Source of the DNA: Pleurodeles waltl | Lineage: Eukaryota > Chordata > Amphibia > Caudata > Salamandridae | Length of the DNA: 64,000 bases | Assembly (NCBI RefSeq): GCF_031143425.1 | Contig: NC_090439.1 | Coordinates: 637,795,465-637,859,464 of the forward strand | Direction: 5' to 3' | Shown here: piece after piece, positions 57,735 through 64,000 of the stretch | How the letters are laid out: the number at the start of each line of letters is the position of its first letter | Position numbering within the stretch: position 1 is the first letter of the stretch | Program-made: the position numbers and the translations under genes | Notes under the pieces: model-generated | The model's input: only the letters and a program-made list of their open reading frames with translations | Told to the model about the DNA's origin: nothing | The model's database searches: none

Positions 57735-60512
57735 AGTATTAATGAGGTCTCAATAGGAATGTTATTAGACTCAGGTGCCAAGATTTAATTGATTTAAAGT
57801 AAGTGCTTTCTAGAGAAACTAGTTAACAAAGTATAAATGTTTAAACCCAAGATTCGTCCTCTAGAGTGTGGAGGTCAACTGATCAAGCTGGATGGGTATT
57901 TTATGGGAGAAATTTAATATATGGGGATGTGTGCAGCAGGATAAATGTACATTTTAACCAAAAGAGGCAGCATCATCAGCTGGTTTCATCAGAGAGATGT
58001 AAAGTTGATGTTGGATCCTAACAGTGAGAAATCAATTGTTTTGAAAGAATTTAAGTTGTGTGAAATGGATTTAACTGGATCTAAAAAGGACAGTGTGGAT
58101 GCAGTCATGGGGAAAAGTGCAAATGATGATAGTGTCTTTGATACAGTGCACAGTGAGTTTTCTGATGTATTTACAAAGACACTGGGATGTTTGACAAAAT
58201 ATTTGCATAAAATTGATTTGAAAACAAATATCACTCCTAGTGTAAGCAAAGTCTGGGGACTCCCAACGCCTTTGAGAAAAGGCATAGCTGATCAAATTGA
58301 AAATCATAAAACAGAAGGAATTATAGAGGCTGTATAAACAACTGAGTGGGTGGCTCCGGTGGTTATTGCATGCAAGGCCATGGGAGCTGTTAGATTATGT
58401 GTGGTTTTAAGATTTACAGATTACAGATCAGATTACACTTGATAAAGACTCCATGAATTTAACATCATTTATTACACTTTCGGCCTGTTCAGGTTCACAA
58501 GAATGTCTTTTGGATTAATATCGGCAGCTGTGGTATTTCAAAGGACAATGAAGGAAGTGTGGAGTGGTATAGATAATGCAAAGATATATCAGGATGCCAT
58601 ACTCATTTTTGGTCAGACTCAAGAAGAACATAATCCGGTTGAGAAAAGTCTTGGGGAAACTTAGAGAGAGGGGCCTTAGTTAAAAGAGGAAAAATGAAAG
58701 ATTGGATGTAAAGAGATAATATATCTAGGACACAAATCGTCTGGAGAAGGGGTGAAACCTAACAAACTTACCGTAAAGACCATTTCAAATTGACCTAGTC
58801 CTGAAAACAAAGAGGACTTCTTAATTTTTTGGGGGATGACAGATTGCTATGATAAATTTGTGCACAAGTTTGCGAGTCATACTACCAATTTAAGAAAGTT
58901 ATTTGAAAAAAAGTGTGAAGTCAATGTGAACAAGAGAGTGTACCAGTGCATTTGAAGACATAAAAAATGCAGCAGCCCCATCTTTACAGAATGTTGATAC
59001 TTTAGAGAGTTCAGTGTTAGTAACAGATGTTAGTTCAAAAGGCTTAGGTGCAGTATTGAAACAAGGCAGAGGTGAGAAAGAAACAAAACATCTTGTTTAT
59101 CTCAAGGTGGGTCGTAGGACTGGAAAATAGATACTCTGCGATAGAAAGAGAGGCTCTGTTTATCTTTTGGGCTGTATAGAAATTAAAGATGTTTTGGGGG
59201 CACTATTTTTGTTGTACAATCAGGTCACAACCTTTTAAGGAAGTTTTTTCAAACAAGGAATATATGCTATTTCCAGCTGAATATGTAGGTGAATAATAGC
59301 ATTACAAGAATTTGATTTCAAAGTTGAATACACACTGGGAGTTGAAGACAAAGTGGTGGATTGTCTGTCTCGTTTTGTCACTAATGAAGAAGATGAAAAG
59401 TATGATGAGTAGGAATGGGATTTGGAGAATTACAATGTATCTGAGGTCACAGAAGATACCATAAAAAAGAAGAGTGGAAAATGTTAATGAAGGATGATGG
59501 CAATATGCAAGAAGTTATAGGTCTACTTGAGAATGGGTGGAAAACTAAAAAAGGTATAAGTGCAGAAAGTACAAAGTACTCAAATGTGAGAGCCGAGTTA
59601 TCTGTTTGACAGGAGCTGTTGTGGAGAAGTACAAGTCTTTTTCCTCCGATTTGTGTTAGAGAAAAATAGATACACCTGGCACATATAGGACACCAAGGGC
59701 TATGCAAAACCAAAGAAAGAATTAGATTACAGTGTTGGTGGCCTGGTCTTGACATTCAAGTGGGGAGAAAAAGTTGAGAATACCAGGAGTGTATGACACG
59801 TGACAAAACATGCAAAACGAGGATACAACCAATGGTGGTGAGGGATTATCCAGAAAAAGTGTGGCACGAAGGTCCACTTGATATTTTGGGCCCAGTACAA
59901 AGTGGAGCTAGTAAACATATGTGATGGTATTAAATGATATATATTCATGATGGCAAGAAATATGTACAGCACATAGAATAGAAACTAGTAATGTTGTGAG
60001 TTTCTTGAATGAATTAGTAGGCAGGGAAGGAATTCCATGTTGCATTCTTACAGACAATGGGGTGAGACTAGTCTCTTGTGAAATGAAAGAAGTTTTAAAT
60101 AAAAAATGGAATACAACATAAACAATGTTCACTTTATTATCCAGAATCTAATGGAATTGTAGCAAGGTTTATAAGGTGCTAAAGGAGTCTATTCAAATAG
60201 CAAAAATTCAAAGAAGAGATTGGAGGAAAGTGATTCAAGAAAGGGTGGAGGAATATATTTTAACACCACATTCAATCACAGGGAGGATTCCTATTCAGTT
60301 ATTCAGAGGTAGGAATCCAAGTTGTTTGATATGCCTGCCATGGATGAAAAAAAGAAGTGGTGGTCAAAGTGGAAAATGGTAACTGGAGAGACAAAAAGAG
60401 AAGATGGAAAGAATTGCCTAATTTAAAGCACTCTGTGCGTACTACATCTGTTACAGGGGGAGGCCTTGTAAGAGTTAAGAAAACGTATGTGGGTAGTAAG
60501 GTAACATTTTAA
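57735..60512 (+). pseudogene. Gypsy pol: protease - RT - RNase H - integrase, heavily mutated
   Basis: Protease: LLDSGA at 57762-57779. RT: FSDVFTKTLGCLTKYLHKID (about 58155), LRKGIADQIENHKTEGIIEA then a stop, EWVAPVVIACK (about 58345), then GLISAAVVFQRTMKEVW (about 58520) and YQDAILIFG (58587-58613), where the second catalytic Asp of YQDD is Ala (GCC at 58596-58598). RNase H: LVTDVSSKGLGAVLKQ (about 59017) and EYTLGVEDKVVDCLSRF (about 59325). Integrase: HIGHQGLCKTKERI (zinc-binding His pair, about 59677), EGPLDILGPVQSG (first Asp, about 59870), ILTDNGVRLVS (second Asp, about 60047) and YPESNGIV (Glu, about 60140). The end VRVKKTYVGSKVTF is at 60470-60512. Many stops and shifts separate the motifs. 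Confidence 0.88.
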
Positions 60513-60571
60513 AACCCTCTCAGAGTAGTTAAATTATTTCAAAATGCTTTAAATTAGAAGACATTGCATAT

Positions 60572-62890
60572 GGGGCCAGATGTATCAAAGCTTTTTGCAT
60601 TCCCAAGCGGTGCAAATGCCCGTTTGTGAATGCAAAAAGCCCTTTCAGAATGTATCAAAGGCATTCTGAATGTAATTTTAAGGAATTGCTAAAATAGCGA
60701 TTCCTTAAAATTGCGACCCTGTTTAGAGAGTCGCAAATTGCGACTCTCTAAATAAGAAAACGCAAATAAGGAATCCTTATTTACGATTTCTAAAGCACAT
60801 GTATGAAGCAATTCCTTAATGCGAATTGGGCATTAAGGAATCGCTATTACCACCAAGTTGAACTTGGTGGTGCTAACGCTTCCCTCTATGATATTTCATT
60901 ACACATCAGGACTTGTTTTAGGGCAATGAATCTTTTGACCCAGTTGAGAGACACCTTAGGACGAGATAGCTAATCAATATGTCAACCAATACATCTATAA
61001 TGTCATCAATATTTATCACGACAATACATTTCACTTTAGTCAAAGTCATTAATCAATTCAAGGACACTATCATGACCTTTCAGCCATGAATAACCACACT
61101 TCGTTTAGTAGAATTTTGTGAGTTTTATTCCCTATTGTTTACAATTCTAATATCAGATATGTCAATCTTAAAGCCAAGAAACATAATAGCATAGTCACGA
61201 TATGGCAACTTTGGTAAGATTTCATTAAAGCGAGAATCAGAAACATCAGAACATAACACAGCGTAAACATAGATCAAATTTAGCAGAGTGTCAATAATGC
61301 GTCAGTTCAACAAAGCATAGTCTCGGTCGTTTGTCTATTTGCGTCAGTTTAATGAACATCTGCCCTAATCACCGATTAGCATTTGCATGTTGGGCTTCAT
61401 GCAAAACAATTTAGAACACCAATTTGGAAAACATCTAGCTAAGGTCTCTGTCAAAACAAGCAGTTGGTACCTAGAAAGGAAAAGCAAACAGACAAATTAC
61501 AAATGCATTGTCATAATTACCCTCCAAGGATTAGGTCAGCACACAGGAACAGTCTTCGTCTTCAGGACATCAGTCAAATCGCCATCAGTCAGAATTCAGC
61601 TCTGGGGGCAAAAGGGCACTTCCCTCATAAGGAGGTAAAGTGTAAATGGGCAATTCTAAGGGCAAGGATGGTTTTAGATAAAGTAACAAATCACCAAACA
61701 GAGTGACAGAGTTTCTGGATAAAATCAATAGCATTCCCTACCTAGTTCTAAATGACTTCCTGTGACATGGGTTTTTTATCCCTTTTCCGTTGTACATTCC
61801 CCCAAAATTCTATTGGTCGCTTGTTATACCCCACTATCTCTAACCTATCAAATTAAACATTAGGAAATCCTAATCTTCACCTCATATTGTTTTACAAGTT
61901 TTTGATTGGTCTTCGTAATTGACTTCTTCAGAGGTGGCATGTCCGGTATGAGTTCATCTTTCTGTAATTCTTTGCACATCTTTTGGTCAGCAGTTCCATT
62001 GTCTTCACCGGTTTGAATGACCTTGTACATTACATTAATCTACACTGTTTCAATTCAATTTTAACATTTTAGTCTGTGGACGAGGGAAGATGGTGAGAAA
62101 GGATCTAATGTGGTTACATTCATCTTCCAAATCGAAGGAATAAACAGGGTCATGTCCCCTGTGAGTCAGCACACTGAAAAATAGAAACATGCATTTAATA
62201 TAAGAGCCAGGCAGCTAAGCTGCAGCTCATGCTAACTTAAGGCCTATGAGGTTTTCAATACAGATTTAATAACGCAAGTGTTAGTATAAACTTATTGAAC
62301 ATAACATAACAATTTTGGTCATCATTATTAGTTTGCATATACATTGGTGGCCACTCTTCGTGGTCACAATTCAAGTATATGTCTAAGCAAAATTACTATT
62401 ATTATGGTTTCTATGCGGTAGTATCACACCTAAATTCGTAAACATTTCATGTTAATATAGATTATATAAGCTGCGCTCTCTCAGTGGTAACCATGTGCAA
62501 ATTTTAAAAATGCATTTGAAATGCATTTTTAAAATGTACATGTAAAGCACACATGCCCTTTTGGCATGTGTGCACCTTACATGTTGTTAGAAAATGTTTT
62601 GGGGTGCAGCAGAGCACCTTGGACTTTGCATTTCCCAAAATTGCAAATTCCAGTTAGGAATTCGCAATTTGGGACATGCAAATATTCGCAAATATGGGCC
62701 GACAGGCCCATAGATGCGAATGGGGGCTGGAATCGCAATTTGCGATTCGGTAATAGCATTCGCAATTTTTAAGAAATCGCTATTACCGAATCGCAAATAT
62801 TACACATTACATTTTGTGACTCAGAAATAGCGATTTCTGAAAAATCGCTGTTTGCGATTCGCTAAGGGTTTTATTCATACATCTGGCCCC
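60572..62890. mobile_element. Mariner-type hairpin MITE split by a solo LTR
   Basis: The left end GGGGCCAGATGTATCAAAG is mirrored by the right end, reverse complement GGGGCCAGATGTATGAA. Taking out the LTR at 60871-62483 and one GTGG leaves about 700 bp. It is again rich in hairpins: GCTTTTTGCATTC facing GAATGCAAAAAGC (60590-60641), GAGAGTCGC/GCGACTCTC (about 60725-60747), CCACCAAGTT/AACTTGGTGG (60850-60870), and GATTCGGTAATAGC/GCTATTACCGAATC (62744-62793). It lies between integrase and the 3' LTR of the gypsy provirus. Confidence 0.78.
60871..62483 (-). mobile_element. Solo LTR, TG(Y)TGAAG type, copy 3 (target duplication GTGG)
   Basis: On the minus strand it starts TGAGAGAGCGCAGC at 62483 and ends GCGTTAGCA at 60871, TG...CA. 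GTGG flanks it at 60867-60870 and 62484-62487. It is the inverse of the LTRs at 38849 and 53915 (shared blocks include TTTTGCATGAAGCCCA-like sequence near 61400 and GTGGTTATTCATGG near 61090). Noncoding. Confidence 0.8.
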
Positions 62891-63106
62891 ATGGAATCTA
62901 GGTAGAATAGCATTATTTCAACAGGCTGTGGGAGATAAGACGAAGTTTTGGGAAAATTGTGGGTAAAAAAGAAAATAGTGAAAACAAAAGGTGTTGGGGA
63001 AGTGGGAGGATAATAAGAAACCCACTTTTCTGAAGGATTATGTGTAACATACAAACTTTTTACATATATAGTTTGTTTTGTGTGTTTTGTTATTATGGGG
63101 GGGATG

Positions 63107-63322
63107 TGTCATACAGGAGTAGGTATAGCTTTAAGGTGTTAGAATGTACTAGGATTCTATATTGTTGTCATGGGAAGCTTGTTCAGAGATCTAGAATGTG
63201 CATCCTGTGAAAGGAGCAGTTGTAAAGTGGTCTCAGAGATGAATGGGACGTTTCCCTTTACTGGACTGAACTTGAAGGAAATAAAGTAAGTATTTCTACG
63301 TGTGAAGACCATCTTTTCTACA
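63107..63322 (+). repeat. 3' LTR of the gypsy element
   Basis: Starts TGTCATACAGG after a G-rich polypurine tract and ends TTCTACA. It contains AATAAA at about 63281, a probable poly(A) signal. Confidence 0.82.
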
Positions 63323-63541
63323 TCACCCAACACCCCTCTTCCCCCACCACCACCACGACCACCTCTCCGGCTATTTCCCAACCCCCACAACATAATCCTG
63401 ATGGTCTGACCCAGAAACACATTTTGAATGAAAAAGAAAAGGATAAAAATGGCAGCTAACGTCCGGTGAGGGACGTGGGTGTTCACACAGCAGCAGCCAC
63501 TACAGTAAAAACCATTTGCTTATTTCTTTTATCACTCTTAG

Positions 63542-64000
63542 CAGTGGCGGCCGGCAGCTTTGGCAGGAGGGCGGGCGGGGCACACACACAAACACACACA
63601 CAGACTCATTCTTTCACACCCTGACACGCACGCACGCTCACCCATTAACAACACTCATTCCATTCAAACATGCACGCACGCACCATTCATTTTACAAATT
63701 CACACACATTCATTCTTACACACACGCACGCACGCACTCACATCCAGTAACAACACTCATTCCATTCAAACATGCACGCACGCACCAAACATTCATTTTA
63801 CAAGATCAAACACATTCATTCTTTCACACACACACACGCACGCACATCCATGAACAACACTCATAACACTCAAACATGCACGCGCGCACCAAACATTCAA
63901 AGGAAAACATAACACACATACACACACACACACACTTACCTTCAGCCTCCAGGTCCCAGGAGGGTTGGGACTGCTGCCTTCCTTCATTGGCTGACCTTAG
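63542..64000. repeat. CA/CACG-rich VNTR with about 103-bp higher-order unit
   Basis: Interrupted CA, CACG and ACGC tracts. AACAACACTCATNNCA followed by TCAAACATGCACGC recurs at about 63648, 63751 and 63853, a period near 103 bp. CAGTGGCGGCCGGC at 63542 resembles the start of a hAT-type MITE whose other end would lie beyond the window. Confidence 0.75.

Larger units (their letters stand above)
56480..63322 (+). mobile_element. Gypsy-type LTR retrotransposon (provirus) with nested insertions
   Basis: Two similar LTRs of about 217 bp (56480-56696 and 63107-63322) share ATAGCTTTAAGGTGTTAGA, GCATCCTGTGAAAGGAGC and GACCATCTTTT. Between them are protease, RT, RNase H and integrase remnants in standard gypsy order, and a G-rich polypurine tract (ATTATGGGGGGGATG) directly before the right LTR. 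gag is missing. A MITE plus a solo LTR were inserted between integrase and the right LTR. Target duplication is unclear (CCTCC and TCACC). Confidence 0.85.

Noticed and set aside
63516..63866. His/Thr-rich frames of about 100 codons
   Set aside because: Translations of CA/CACG microsatellite.
63646..63900. Possible CRISPR-like array from regularly spaced repeats
   Set aside because: The genome is clearly eukaryotic and the spacers are low-complexity CA/CG tracts; it is a VNTR.

Overview
The window looks like a stretch of a very large, repeat-rich vertebrate genome, most likely a salamander and plausibly a newt. The basis is the mix of decayed elements: a Harbinger DNA transposon with its MITEs, a Ngaro/DIRS-type tyrosine-recombinase retroelement, long (about 1.5-2.2 kb) gypsy-type solo LTRs, L1 and L2/CR1 LINEs and hAT/mariner-type MITEs. 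The species call is inference. I found no convincing host gene, rRNA, tRNA or CRISPR array.

Layout. 1-9162: right-hand part of a Harbinger element, with a 29/30-bp minisatellite, a spliced SANT/Myb-like gene on the minus strand, a CpG-rich divergent promoter, a HARBI1-type DDE transposase on the plus strand, a second and different spliced SANT/Myb-like gene on the minus strand, and the right terminal repeat. Each of the three genes carries one visible lesion (a deletion with frame change, a nonsense codon, a frameshift in a C9 run). 9163-13520: an LTR fragment, microsatellite and two hairpin-rich MITEs. 13521-17032: a Ngaro-like retroelement remnant with RNase H, tyrosine recombinase and an SGNH-hydrolase-like region between two direct copies of a 250-290 bp repeat. 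20106-26637: an LTR split by a 4.4-kb L1. 29009-31305: an internally deleted LTR retrotransposon with a perfect 5-bp target duplication. 32352-33770: two neighbouring MITEs built almost entirely of consecutive hairpins. 35144-43536: further solo LTRs of two families. 44720-53253: hAT-type and mariner-type MITEs and L2 LINE pieces. 53915-55365: a solo LTR. 56480-63322: a gypsy provirus (LTR - protease - RT - RNase H - integrase - LTR) invaded by a MITE that was itself invaded by a solo LTR. 63542-64000: the start of a possible hAT MITE and a CA/CG-rich VNTR.

How the parts work together. In the Harbinger family the transposase needs a SANT/Myb-like partner for nuclear import and terminal binding. 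Here two distinct SANT/Myb-like genes flank one transposase. A palindromic motif (GGCGGTGYGTACCGC) lies upstream of both, and the right terminal repeat holds a perfect estrogen-response-element core. The nested insertions give a relative age order: gypsy provirus, then mariner-type MITE, then solo LTR; and TGTTAGACC-type LTR, then L1.
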